Positions 52,601 through 61,634 of a DNA stretch of 64,000 bases are shown here, in pieces; within the stretch, counting starts at the first letter, position 1, and the number at the start of each line of letters is the position of its first letter. This stretch comes from Lanius collurio (taxonomy: Eukaryota; Chordata; Aves; Passeriformes; Laniidae): NCBI GenBank assembly GCA_020086605.1, contig JACBWW010000008.1, forward strand, positions 20,014,252-20,078,251, read 5' to 3'. The notes beneath the pieces are model-generated. The model ran no database searches, had not been told where the DNA came from, and worked only from the letters and a program-made list of their open reading frames with translations. The position numbers and the translations under genes are program-made.

Positions 52601-55600
52601 GAAGCAGATCTTGCAAAATCATCTCTAGCTATGGCAGTTTCAGACCATATAACAATCTACAATGCTTATCTGGGGTAAGTGGTGATTCTCCTATGCTTAT
52701 AACTAGTAGCAGGTAACCCTTAAGTAATGCAGTTATGTAAAGAGTCCTTAATATCTCTGGAACGCTTTCACTTCGAGTTTTTTCTCTTCAGAGTAACCGT
52801 AGATTGCCAAATATAGTAACACAAATGGATAGGATAGCTTCCTTAGTATGTTGTTCTTCAAGTCCTTTTAACTGTGCTTGCTCACCTATAGAGGTTTACT
52901 GTGTGAGTTTATCCTAGTGTTTAAAGTATTTTGTTTGCTGTTTGTGGTCTTTTGACCAGAATATTTTGTATTTGATAAAGCACAAATGTATAACATGACT
53001 TAGAGGTTTTTTCCTTTTCAAGGTATTACCACTAAGTCCAAATTTTGTTTCGACTGACAAGACAGACAGAAATGTGTAGGTTTTGAGAGTAAATCACCTT
53101 GTAGTTTTGTCAGTATTTGTCAAATCTATGTTACAAGCATGTTCTCTGGAGTGCCCTAGGACCAGCAGCATTCATCTTCATTAATACAACTTATTTTAGA
53201 GTGGAGAATGCTTACCAAAACACATTATTCTCTTTTAACTTAGTGCCACTGCTTTTACTATAATCTTGATGGGTTTCTTCTTGCTCTAATAAGACACAGT
53301 TATTTCCTTAGGTGGAAAAGGGCTCGACAGGAAGGGGGATATCGTGCTGAAATGACTTATTGCAGAAGAAATTTTCTTAATAGGACGTCACTGTTAACTC
53401 TGGAGGTAAAACATTATATGTTCTGCTCTGCACTCATAAGTTATTTGTTAAAATTTCCCTCTGAAAATGTCATTCCTGTTTAAAGAGGTGATATATCACA
53501 GTTATTATTTTGACAAGATAAAAGCAAGTGGAATTCTAGAGACTGATGAAATGCACATTCTCAATCAAAGTAGCTGTGTTGGTATTTGAGTTTTGATATG
53601 CACACTTTGGTAAACAGCTTTGTAGTCACTGCCATTGGAGAAGCTAGGCCTTACTTCCATCAGATGATCAAAACTTCATGAATTGAAATATTTATATTAT
53701 TCTTGTTATCAAATAACATACCTATTAACAGTTAATTTAAAAGATGAGCCACAAACTTATGTGAATAACCTCTTATTTTTACTGAGAAAATGTTTTAATT
53801 GATCTTTTAAGTTTGGGTGACAGTACTTCTAAGCAGAACTGGATCTTTGATGCAGATGCATCTTTTTCATTTTAACTACAAGTAGAGATTTAGTATTTGC
53901 AGCATATCTATTTCCATATGTCTAATCCTATATTCCAGTTACCAGATTATTTTATAGATAATGTTTTTCTCATAGAAATAGCTAGGATTCCAGCGTGGCT
54001 GCAGAAAATACAAGGGGTTTTTCTAGTGAGGGACTTTCCCTTGGAGAGCATGAGTAATTCAGATGAAGTGACATTTCCTGCTGCTGAAGTGAAGTATGTA
54101 ACTTTTTAATTAAAAACTTTACTAATACCATCCTAATTTCAGGATGTGAAGCAAGAACTCATAAGGCTGGTGAGAGCAGCAGGGTTCACAGCACCTTCAG
54201 CGCAATGTGGATGGGATGGAAATGGAGCTACACAATCCCCATCTCTCAGTGAAATAGCTCTTCTTAAAGCTGTGTTGACTGCAGGGCTCTATGACAATGT
54301 AGGAAAAATACTATATGCAAAGTCAGTGGATATCACGGAGAAGCTGGCTTGCATGGTAGAAACTGCTCAGGGTAAAGCCCAAGTTCATCCCTCCTCTGTG
54401 AATCGAGACTTGCAGACGTATGGATGGCTGCTTTACCAGGAGAAGGTAAGTTGAAGATAGTGAATGCAGCTAATAGTTTGTGTAAAGGTGGAGTTATACC
54501 TCTAGTATACTTTAAACTAGTATATGTTATTTAATATCTAGATGTTTTATCCGAAAGAGTCTTTTATTATCTAATGATCCTAAAGACCATAAAAATGAGT
54601 CATCTGGCTGCTGAAGAAAAAGAGGGTAAAGCTGAAGATCATGAACAAGTGTGTTCATGATGAAACTGATAGCTATAAATAAAAGGAATTTACTTTGTAT
54701 CATTTAACTTATTAACATCACTGTCTTTTTAAATGCAGTCTTGTTGATTTTAGTATTACTTTACACAGTAAAATGTAGTAGTAACTTTTCAAAGTCTACT
54801 TTTTCACTATTCTAAGGTTTTGAAACTTGGTACTGACTTACCCCAGTAATAAAATAGAATAGCCAGTTTTGTGATGGACTGCTGAACTCCATAAGTGAAT
54901 TGCATTATTTTCCCTGTCATTATCTTTCCCTTTCAACTGAAAATCTTGTCAGCTATTTGCTGAATCCAAGCGTTTGTATTTAGTTACATTTCTGGTGCAA
55001 CAAAAGTTTGACAGCAGTTGCTTAATGGCCAAATTTACTGTAGTGAAGCAGGAACTTTTTAATGCATATAAAGTGATAGTATTTTTTGAGAGCTGAAAAT
55101 ACTTCTTGCCTCCAAGAACATTGTAATGTGATGTCAAGACCAGCAGCTAAGGTAGGTAGGTTATTTCATGAACAGGAGGGCAGACAAAGCCTGCACTTTT
55201 GTGTGAAGGTGCACTCTTTTTGTGTCCGTTCTTCCCACTACAACTCATTCCACCCCATTCTGTCTTTGAGATATCCCAAAGCCAGAAGCAGCACATGCTG
55301 AGCCCCATATTTCCTGCAGTGTATGTGTCTGGGTGTACCACACTTCTGCATGTGCGTATGTAGATGTAGATAAATTGAAAAAATAGCTGCTCGCAAGAAG
55401 AATTTATAATGAAAGAACTTTGCCTGCCTTTTACTTCAGTAGTTTTATTACTTTTAATGTAGCTTCTGTGAACACCACTAGGCTAACATTATCTTTCCAT
55501 TTGAGCTTTAACTGTGCTTTTAAAATAACTGTAGCTTTAGCTAACTTCCAGCATATAAGCCTTACTTAGAGGTGAATTATTTTATGTGGTGTGAGGCAGA

Positions 55601-58339
55601 CAAATAGCTATTGATTGTGTCCAATGATTTGTCATTTGCATCTTAAAAAGGAAAAAAAAAGTGTATTTTTTGCATGTAGAAGTAGCAGATTTATTGTTAT
55701 AGATGTTATGTGGTTTAGGATTTTTTGTTGTTGTTTTCATTTATTTGTGTTTGTTTATATGCAGGTGAGGTACACCAAGGTGTATCTGAGAGAGACTACT
55801 TTAATATCCCCCTTTCCCATTTTGCTTTTTGGTGGGGATATAGAAGTGCAGCATCGTGAGCGTCTCCTGACAGTTGATGGTTGGATCCGTTTTCAGGTTC
55901 GTTGGAGTTACAACTGAACTAACTACCTTTTATGGTTCCATGGGCTTTTGTATTACACAGTTGATATATCAGTTTGATTCAGACCACTGTATATGGGAGA
56001 TGGAGGCAAGAGGGAAGAAAGGTGGAGAGAATTAAAGAGAATGATGGGAAATTTTACATACATGTAATGAAATCTTAATAAATCACACTCAAAAGAATAG
56101 ACTTGTCATACGTGGTTTGCAAAATATCAGTTCCCTCTCTGTTCAAGAAGGAAGTATTCTTTCAGAAAAGTATTGAAAATGGATGCAGACTAAACCTTTT
56201 TTTACAGTAAAGAGCTTGTATTGAAAGCAGAGGAGTGTACTGTTTTTACATTACCCTTTTCTACAGTCTTACAACTACATATTTGTCTTTAGTACACTAC
56301 TGTATATACTGCTTTATAGTGCAGATGGAGTTGTTTGAAAAAGAAAAAAATCCGTATTGTAAAATAGTTGCTTACTTGGGTTTGGGGTGTTTGGTTTTCT
56401 TGATTAGGTTTTTTCCTTTCCATATGTGAAAGTTTTATTTGGAAATGGGAAGACTGAGAGCATTTTCCTAGCATATTTTTGCAGACAAAACAGTTGTCAT
56501 GAAAAGATCCTCTGTGAATTCTGGTAAATGGCATGCAGTGGGTTTTGCTAACCTGACAGCTACTTAGTTACAATTTTCTGTGCTCTTGTGGGTTTTGTGT
56601 TACTCTCAAAGACAACTATGAGCAACAAAACAATGTTTTGCAGTCTGCTGATCCAAGTAAGCCACCATCTAATTGAATTCACTGCTTATTATGAATAGGG
56701 AGTTTTAAAAAGCAGATCCCTTGTGGATTTGTTGGAACTTTTTTTTTCTGGTCCCTGGATGGCTACAGTGGTGCGGTTGCTGGGCTAGTCACATCTTACA
56801 GAGTGTTTCAGAATTTCTACTCTTCTACTGACATGCTAAGCAGAATACATTGCATTTTGTGTTTCTGCTGTAGCAGCTACTTGTTGGACCAAAGGCAGCA
56901 TATAAATGAAATAATGATGGAAATAGGGAGGGAAGGATAAAACTAAATATTTCTGGGAGAGGGTTCAGCTTTAGGTATCCAAATTCCTAGTGAGATTTAG
57001 GAAGGGCTTGTGTTTGCTTTCTCAGAAGACCTGGCAGACTTCCCAAGAGGGAAATGTGTAGCTATTTTATTTCAGGTATAAATGAAATATGAGCTTTGTT
57101 ACCTTGGGACGAAAAAGGCGATTAATGGGGCGGCTTTTTGGTAAAGTAATAATTTCCTCTTACACTGTTTGTGTAGGAACACATTCTAAGTAACCCTTCT
57201 GAGCTGCTGTTCTTCATGCTTTGATACTACGAACAACTGATGCTTAAAGCTAAGGCATAATGTAAGCCCAGTCATTTCATGAGTATACTATCCATCATGA
57301 TGGTCATTACTGTTAAAAGTCATGTATGTGCATCATGTTTGCAGGAATCTTCTTATAAACTTCTCTTTATATGTAGGGTAATACTGTGAGCTATATTTTG
57401 GTATGAAATGTCTGATAATGCAAATTTTTTTTCTTTACAGGCTCCTGTTAAGATAGCAGTAATTTTCAAACAGCTGAGAGTTCTCATTGAATCTGTTTTG
57501 AAGAAGAAGCTTGAAAATCCCAAAATGTCACTTGAAGGTAACTTAATTGCTGCATTGCTGTCATTACTGTTTGTTAAGTGGACCTTGTGGCAAATCTGAA
57601 GTATCATTAGTACACTGCATCCTCACACAGTAGCATGTGGGACATTAATGTTAAGAGGTGTCCAGAAAGTGATTACTAACCCTGCTTATATTATGTGGCT
57701 CACCCCCAATGTACAAAGATCTGCGCAGTTGTCGTTTTAAAGGTATCCCTGATAGCATCATTCAAGGTAGTGGTAGTAATGGTGAGGCATGCATCTCAAA
57801 ACAGCATTGAGATTGTGTGTGGAGATTCCTAGGTGTGGATGACTTGTAAGTGTTGTGCAAGTTGTGTCAAAATCTAGGTTTACCAACTGCATGTTGGTTC
57901 CCAAAAGTAAGAGATAGCAGAGCACAATTTAAGCTTTGGACACTGGATGTTCAGGAGCCTGGTGTAGGTGGGGAAGAAAGGGAGTTCCTGTATGCTGATG
58001 TATGTGTAGTTAACCCACCACTTTCTCATTCTTTTTTGTGAAATACTGAAATGGTCATTGGCCATTCATTGAATAATTTTATAAAGATGTACTATGTACA
58101 TACTGTGTGTCCTTTTCCTTATCATATGGTAGTCGCTTGTTTTACTTTAGGTTCTGACATAGCCTAAAACATTAGAAGTTTAAGTTGATGAGAGCTAGAC
58201 TTCTCTTATGATTTTTTTAGGGTTTTGGAAATCAGTTTTTAAGCTTGCTGTTTTTTCACACACATTTTTTTTTTCTTTTCTAGATGACAAAGTCTTACAC
58301 ATCATCAAAGAGCTGATAAAAACAGAAAATGGTAACTGA
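31121..58339 (+). CDS. DHX29: DHX29, DEAH-box helicase of the 43S pre-initiation complex
   Basis: ATP-dependent RNA helicase that binds the 40S subunit near the mRNA entry channel and supports scanning through structured 5' UTRs. Twenty-seven coding exons are readable. Exons 2-27 join in phase to 1304 residues after the exon 1 junction, against about 1307 in human. Motif I GETGSGKS is in exon 11, DEVH spans exons 12-13, SAT is in exon 13, the motif V region ([14 protein letters not shown]) in exon 18 and motif [11 protein letters not shown] in exon 19. HA2 and OB-fold regions follow in exons 20-26. The N-terminal part (exons 1-10) is the DHX29-specific 40S-binding region. The start ATG is in a strong context (gcgccATGG) and reads MGGRNKK, like human. 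Exon 1 is interrupted by an assembly gap and intron 2 begins with GC. Confidence 0.98.
31227..31579. other. Assembly gap of 353 N
   Basis: A run of undetermined bases inside the GC-rich first exon of DHX29. The flanks are extremely GC-rich, which explains why sequencing failed. The readable codons on the two sides already add up to about 64, against about 62 in human exon 1. Confidence 0.99.
31905..32416 (+). mobile_element. CR1 LINE 3' fragment
   Basis: CR1 3' blocks ('gtgaggccacgtctggtgtt', 'gagagacctagggagctggg', 'aggctgtccagggaggtcat', 'gtctagaggtcctttccaac') ending in 'attctgtggttctg'. In DHX29 intron 1, sense to the gene, just after the CpG island. Confidence 0.9.
34074..34147 (+). CDS. 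DHX29: DHX29 exon 2 (GC donor follows)
   Basis: Reads [20 protein letters not shown] then KSVLK. 74 nt, ends in phase 0. The intron begins GC at 34148-34149 (AAG|gcaagt). Confidence 0.94.
34959..35072 (+). CDS. DHX29: DHX29 exon 3
   Basis: 38 codons, [20 protein letters not shown] through RLTAKKLQ, part of the N-terminal 40S-binding region. Phase 0 at both ends. Confidence 0.95.
35629..35758 (+). CDS. DHX29: DHX29 exon 4 (UBA-like segment)
   Basis: Reads [20 protein letters not shown] and [17 protein letters not shown], a UBA-like helical segment characteristic of DHX29 and related DExH proteins. 130 nt. Confidence 0.95.
36107..36249 (+). CDS. DHX29: DHX29 exon 5
   Basis: Begins [19 protein letters not shown] and continues into a charged, poorly conserved linker ending SPETK. 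143 nt. Confidence 0.93.
36490..36726 (+). mobile_element. CR1 LINE 3' fragment
   Basis: Typical CR1 end: 'attaggaggaaattattttc', 'cacgggttgcccagaggag', 'ttctgtgactctat'. In DHX29 intron 5. Confidence 0.88.
37108..37233 (+). CDS. DHX29: DHX29 exon 6
   Basis: 42 codons including [19 protein letters not shown], a conserved helix followed by an acidic linker. Phase 0. Confidence 0.94.
37680..37806 (+). CDS. DHX29: DHX29 exon 7
   Basis: Reads [18 protein letters not shown] and a lysine/glutamine-rich coiled-coil-like stretch. 127 nt. Confidence 0.93.
38094..38255 (+). CDS. DHX29: DHX29 exon 8
   Basis: Reads [18 protein letters not shown] and a low-complexity linker to AAKEDK. 162 nt. A minus-strand CR1 copy begins about 130 bp downstream. 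Confidence 0.93.
38385..39255 (-). mobile_element. CR1 LINE 3' portion, ~870 bp, minus strand
   Basis: Well-preserved CR1 3' end in reverse complement. It begins with the inverted tail side ('ttggaaaagacctctgagat') and runs through 'aagtccagtctttccttaaa', 'gtgtgataaggtcacccctg' and 'ctggacacagcactcgaggt' toward the reverse-transcriptase end. In DHX29 intron 8, antisense. Confidence 0.93.
39686..39851 (+). CDS. DHX29: DHX29 exon 9
   Basis: Reads [20 protein letters not shown] then [19 protein letters not shown], a dsRBD-like region. 166 nt, ends in the split Arg codon AG|G. Confidence 0.95.
40770..40893 (+). CDS. DHX29: DHX29 exon 10
   Basis: Completes the dsRBD-like segment: [20 protein letters not shown] through LTKGQ. 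124 nt. Confidence 0.95.
41318..41914 (+). CDS. DHX29: DHX29 exon 11 (motifs I and Ia)
   Basis: Largest exon, 199 codons. It starts [17 protein letters not shown], carries a short glutamine run (KQQQQLQ, shorter than in human), the acidic [14 protein letters not shown], then RecA domain 1 with [14 protein letters not shown] (motif I) and [13 protein letters not shown] (motif Ia). Phase 0. Confidence 0.97.
42125..42312 (+). mobile_element. Possible strongly degraded CR1 fragment
   Basis: Faint resemblance to the CR1 3' end ('ctgctttgagagaggccctt' followed by 'tccaatataagttattttgt'). In DHX29 intron 11. Weak evidence. Confidence 0.4.
42610..42753 (+). CDS. DHX29: DHX29 exon 12
   Basis: 48 codons, [12 protein letters not shown] and [14 protein letters not shown], ending HVIVDE. 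The DEVH box is split by the 94-bp intron 12, whose donor is GAG|gttatt. Confidence 0.96.
42848..43024 (+). CDS. DHX29: DHX29 exon 13 (DEVH completion, motif III)
   Basis: 59 codons. Begins [12 protein letters not shown], completing DEVH, and contains [13 protein letters not shown] (motif III) and ISGRSYPVE. Confidence 0.96.
43519..43566. repeat. 30-bp-spaced direct repeat
   Basis: CTTTAAAAAGTGAAAAA occurs twice with a 30-bp period in DHX29 intron 13, just before exon 14. Confidence 0.8.
43622..43762 (+). CDS. DHX29: DHX29 exon 14
   Basis: 47 codons, [20 protein letters not shown] then a glutamate-rich stretch ([13 protein letters not shown]), a DHX29-specific insertion in RecA2. Confidence 0.95.
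45031..45175 (+). CDS. DHX29: DHX29 exon 15
   Basis: Reads [20 protein letters not shown] and [20 protein letters not shown]. 145 nt. The acceptor is preceded by an uninterrupted run of about 20 T. Confidence 0.95.
45400..45520 (+). CDS. DHX29: DHX29 exon 16 (motif IV region)
   Basis: Reads [20 protein letters not shown], the motif IV region of DEAH helicases. 121 nt. Confidence 0.95.
46503..46587 (+). CDS. DHX29: DHX29 exon 17
   Basis: 85 nt, [20 protein letters not shown] then LGIRK. Confidence 0.95.
47193..47281 (+). CDS. DHX29: DHX29 exon 18 (motif V)
   Basis: 89 nt, [20 protein letters not shown] then IDTGRTKEN; motif V of DEAH-box helicases. Confidence 0.96.
47869..47997 (+). CDS. 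DHX29: DHX29 exon 19 (motif VI)
   Basis: 129 nt with [20 protein letters not shown], motif VI. Confidence 0.96.
48810..48885 (+). CDS. DHX29: DHX29 exon 20
   Basis: 76 nt, [20 protein letters not shown] then CLHIM, the start of the winged-helix/HA2 region. A degraded copy of its last ~35 nt plus flanking intron lies at about 49031-49093. Confidence 0.95.
48913..49025 (+). mobile_element. Fragment of an avian LTR-type dispersed repeat
   Basis: The stretch starting 'tgtggtgggttgaccttggc' and containing 'cagctggatgggagagaaaa' resembles a dispersed repeat that I recall from many bird genomes as an endogenous-retrovirus-type LTR. Only about 110 bp is recognisable, with no retroviral genes. Family assignment is from memory. 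In DHX29 intron 20. Confidence 0.6.
49031..49093 (+). pseudogene. Decayed partial duplicate of DHX29 exon 20 end and donor region
   Basis: 'tgcctttggagaaattacac' and the following bases match exon 20 from about 48856 in 27 of 32 positions. The match continues past the splice site into intron-like sequence ('aattattgacctt' against 'aattgctaacctt'). The donor GT is lost in the copy. Confidence 0.5.
49670..49894 (+). CDS. DHX29: DHX29 exon 21
   Basis: 75 codons, [20 protein letters not shown] through [20 protein letters not shown] and FGCLDPV; HA2 domain. Phase 0. Confidence 0.95.
50030..50120 (+). mobile_element. CR1 LINE extreme 3' end
   Basis: About 90 bp with 'gagtcaatgatctcaaaggt' and the tail 'atgattctgtgattctg'. 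In DHX29 intron 21, 570 bp before a longer CR1 copy. Confidence 0.8.
50690..52440 (+). mobile_element. CR1 LINE, ~1.75 kb with decayed reverse-transcriptase end
   Basis: The longest repeat in the window; it makes up most of DHX29 intron 21 (49895-52537). It contains decayed coding sequence of the CR1 reverse transcriptase: a GSVLGPVLF motif at about 51533 and a VYLDF-like stretch around 51340, with stops and frame changes between. The CR1 3' UTR follows ('aacaggttgcccagagaagt', 'gaaggtcccttgcaacccaa'). It cannot encode an intact enzyme. Confidence 0.93.
52538..52674 (+). CDS. DHX29: DHX29 exon 22
   Basis: 137 nt, [20 protein letters not shown] through [11 protein letters not shown]. Confidence 0.95.
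53312..53405 (+). CDS. DHX29: DHX29 exon 23
   Basis: 94 nt, [20 protein letters not shown] then [11 protein letters not shown]. Confidence 0.95.
54143..54445 (+). CDS. DHX29: DHX29 exon 24
   Basis: 101 codons, from [15 protein letters not shown] to QAQ-like [20 protein letters not shown], leading into the OB-fold. Phase 0. Confidence 0.95.
55765..55896 (+). CDS. DHX29: DHX29 exon 25
   Basis: 44 codons, [20 protein letters not shown] and [22 protein letters not shown]-fold. Phase 0. Confidence 0.95.
57441..57537 (+). CDS. DHX29: DHX29 exon 26
   Basis: 97 nt, [20 protein letters not shown] then [12 protein letters not shown]. Confidence 0.95.
58284..58339 (+). CDS. DHX29: DHX29 exon 27 with stop codon
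   Basis: Last coding exon, [18 protein letters not shown] followed by TGA at 58337-58339, matching the length and ending of the human protein. Confidence 0.95.
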
Positions 58340-60480
58340 AACCAGAAATCAGCAACAAATCAGAGCTTCAGTAATTGCAGGGGAAATATGCACTCCAACA
58401 TTAACTGAAAGTATTTAAATTCTTCGTGTGGTTGATACCAGCCGTGATGGGGATAGACTGCATGATTTTACATAGGATCAGCCTTTCTCTTTATCATTTT
58501 AAGGATGAACATTGAATATCTTTAGCCTTGACAATATATTTGGTGCCATTTGTCTTGACTGTATGAATGATAACTGCAAACAGTTTCTTTTCGAAAGAGA
58601 AATGGCTGTGAACAATTCCTCTTTTTTTAGCTTAATGTGCTAATCATACCACCAGTGCAGTGTGCACTGATGATTAAAGATTCAATCTAGAATCTCAGTT
58701 GAGTAGAATTCCACTTGTGCAAACAGAAGACAAATGTTTCTCATAAGTTTCCTAAGTGATGATTTTTTTTTCAGAACTATGAATTTGCAGTATGAAACCA
58801 ATACCTGTTAGGGAAGTCTTATTTTTTCTGTATGATTTACATTAAGATGCTCTATAACATGATAGTATGGACTGCTGCGAACAAGTGTCAGTAAGGCGTG
58901 TACTGACCAGCAGCTCCTCCCAAACAGAGGATGTGCCTCTTCTCAAGGTTGCTCCTTCCTTTTTACCCATGTCCTTTAAACTCCTGCAACTGTGCTGTAT
59001 TTTGCTGTCCCTTTTTTGTATGTTAGGTTTTGCATAGTTCTGCAAGCCCCCTTCAAGTGACGATCATGGAGTTTTTTGCCCCTTATTGATCAAAGTTCAC
59101 ATTGACCCTCTTCAAGGAAATAGAGAAGCTCCTAGTGGAAACTTCCAGTGGCAGTTCTCTCCTACCATACTTGCTCATACACATGTTTGTGTGATCCTTT
59201 GTTTATTGTTTCTTTAATACTGAATAATCCTTAACTGAGCAGCTTAATGAATCAGATGGTCTTACATTCCACCTGTCCACACTATTTCTAGTTATGAAGT
59301 GCAATTTTAGATTGCCAACTCAGCTTTCAAAAAAAGGAGTATATTGGTGGGAAGGGTTTGTCATTAAACAGTTGCCGTCAAGTAGGAACTGTCTTTACAG
59401 ACAGAGGCACTGTGTAGGCGGCAACTTCGGTTTAATCTGAAAAGTAAAAGATTTTATACAGCTGAGGTTAATTGTGTACAGAATGGACACTGAGGAAAAT
59501 GAATGCATAAAAATGCAAGATATATGGAACCTATCTAGTTACATTATCATAGCAGAACTGGAATTACTGTCCAGCTTGTGTACGTTACCTTGCACGTACT
59601 TCTGGAAGAGGAGAGTTTGCTAACAGTTCTGAGGGAACAGGGATCACATCTGTTATTCTTTTATAAATTATGATAATCCAGTGATAGTCCTGATTTCATA
59701 GGAGACAGGAAGTGAGGTTTGGGGATTTTTCACAACACCTTTTAGGCAAGGAAGCATTTGAATAGGAAGTTTTGATCTTAGACCGTAAGACCTCAATTTT
59801 GCCTTCAGTATTCCCACACTGAAGTCAAAACCACACTGAAGTGCAAATTCATTGAAGATACAAGCTAAATCTGTACCCTAAACAAATTTCCTAGGTTTTG
59901 TTTTGGTTGAGATACTTTATTTGTATCCTTTGGAAAAATGAGTTAGAGAAACATTTCAGTAATTCAGTAACTAGCAGGCTCCTCTTTCTTTTGGTTTTGA
60001 ATTTTGCAAAGAGGTTGTTGGTTTTAAATGGTTAAAATCCTAGTGAATGTGTGAATTGTGTTTGACTTCTTATCCCTTATTCAACTGTTGTGAATAAGAG
60101 GGTTTTTTTCCGTTTAGGGGTGGTAATGTTGAAATTCAGTTATTCTTTGTGTTTCTCTAGCATGCTCTGCTTTGTAATCTTTTAAATAAATAACTGAAAT
60201 AAATTAAGGGGATATATTGTAATAACTGGGACATTGCACGATCTGCGTGAGCAACAGTTTTCTGCAAAACAGGTTAATGGGGTCACACTGTGGTGTACAG
60301 ATAAGCACAGTTATCTTAAAGAAAAAAAACAAGAAAAAAAGAACAATAAAAACAAACACTATGCTGGCTTTCTGCTTCTGCAGTATACATGAGCAACTTT
60401 TGTGCCTGTATTCTTTTGGGTGAATGAACTTTCTCTTTTGCTCTATTTATTTAATAAAGATTTTTCTGTTAAAACCTTTG
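58340..60480 (+). other. DHX29: Probable DHX29 3' UTR
   Basis: About 2.1 kb of AT-rich, non-coding sequence after the DHX29 stop. Poly(A) signals AATAAA occur at 60185-60190, 60198-60203, 60345-60350 and 60453-60458; the last is followed by T/GT-rich sequence and is my choice of main site. Earlier ATTAAA variants could give shorter forms. No gene or repeat was recognised inside. Confidence 0.6.
60453..60458 (+). terminator. DHX29: Candidate polyadenylation signal of DHX29
   Basis: Canonical AATAAA followed within 15-30 bp by T-rich and GT-rich sequence. It is the last of a cluster of four AATAAA hexamers before the CCNO promoter. Confidence 0.5.
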
Positions 60481-61394
60481 TGTTACGTTTCTCAAAGTAT
60501 TTGTTGGACACAAGACCAGTCACTATCCCTGGGTCTTGGTCACTGTTGTCTCAGCTATGGTCTGCAATATGTTTTGGTTTTTTTAAAAGGCAGCTTATTC
60601 TCCTGGTCTCTGTCCTCACCTCGGAGTTTCTGCTCCTGCCATTCAGGCTGTAGAATTCCCACCTCCTCCCTTCTTCTGCTTCTGCATCATGGGCTCCTTG
60701 AAGCTCTTGTTTCCCAGTGCTTAACCCAGAAGAGGTTTTCTTTCTCCAGTTCTTTCCACATCTCTAGCACATTATAGATAGGTCGTTGGAGTGCAGGACT
60801 ATTTTGATTTCCCTGCATTCAATTGTTTAACATAGTTCTCTATTCATGGATGGAAGTGTAACTGACCCCCAGATTGCCCCGTGCTCTCCAGCTTTCCCAG
60901 GTATCTCTCCTGGTGTATTTGTGCTGGTTCTGGTGACCTGTAATGAGAGTGTTACTTAGGGGGAGCGATTGGTAGCTGTTGAAGTTTGTGGCGTTCTGAG
61001 TGGAACTGCTAGGAGCTAGAGCTACGCCTGCTTTGGTAATGGCAAAATAGATGCAGCAGCTTCAGCTGGCCGGCTTCCTGCTCTTCCCTGGGTTTACGGC
61101 ACTGCTTCCCGGTTTGTTCTCTGCAAGAGCGAGGGAACCGTCGTCGGGAGGTCGCAGTCGCACGGCGACTCCACCACAGCCTTCTGGCCCCAGGGCAAGC
61201 GGCAGAGAAGACAGACGTTTCGGCGGCTCGGATTTTGTTTTGGAGACGGTGGTCCCCTAAGTACCCAGACGACCTCCCCGGGACGGGCGGGGCGGTGTGC
61301 CCAGGAGGCGGGCGGTGACAGCTCGGCGGCGACCCCGCCGCTCAAATAGCCGCTGCCGCAACCGGCGTGGAGCTGTGGCGCGGCCACCCACCCC
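60481..61394 (+). promoter_or_regulatory. DHX29-CCNO intergenic region and CCNO promoter
   Basis: The left half is unremarkable. From about 61050 the sequence turns GC- and CpG-rich, with GC boxes in 61283-61315 (gggcggggcgg and ggcgggcgg). An inverted CCAAT (ATTGG) is at 60968-60972. No clear TATA box is seen. In vertebrates this promoter is driven by multicilin-E2F in multiciliated cells; I could not confirm a perfect E2F or RFX motif by eye. Confidence 0.6.
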
Positions 61395-61634
61395 ATGGTG
61401 ACGGCGACGACCGGGCGGCGCGGCGGCACCCCGGAGCGTCAGGGGCCCGGCGGCTCCCCCAGGAGCTGCCCGCGGCGCCCGGCACGGCGGCGGCGCCTGG
61501 GGACGGCGGCGGCGGCGGGGGAGAGCGCGCAGGAACTGCAGGCTTTCCGCGACTACGGGGAGAGCTGGTACCGGTCCCGCAAGGGGCTGGAGAGCCGCTT
61601 CCAGCCGCGGGAGCCGCTCGCCCGGCAGCCGCAG
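61395..61634 (+). CDS. CCNO: CCNO exon 1
   Basis: 80 codons. An Arg/Gly/Ala-rich N-terminal tail is followed by the conserved FRDYGESW and REPLARQPQ. Donor GT at 61635-61636. Confidence 0.95.

Noticed and set aside
61051..61260. 69-codon plus-strand frame upstream of CCNO
   Set aside because: Lies in the CpG-rich promoter, with no resemblance to a known protein and no splice link to CCNO.
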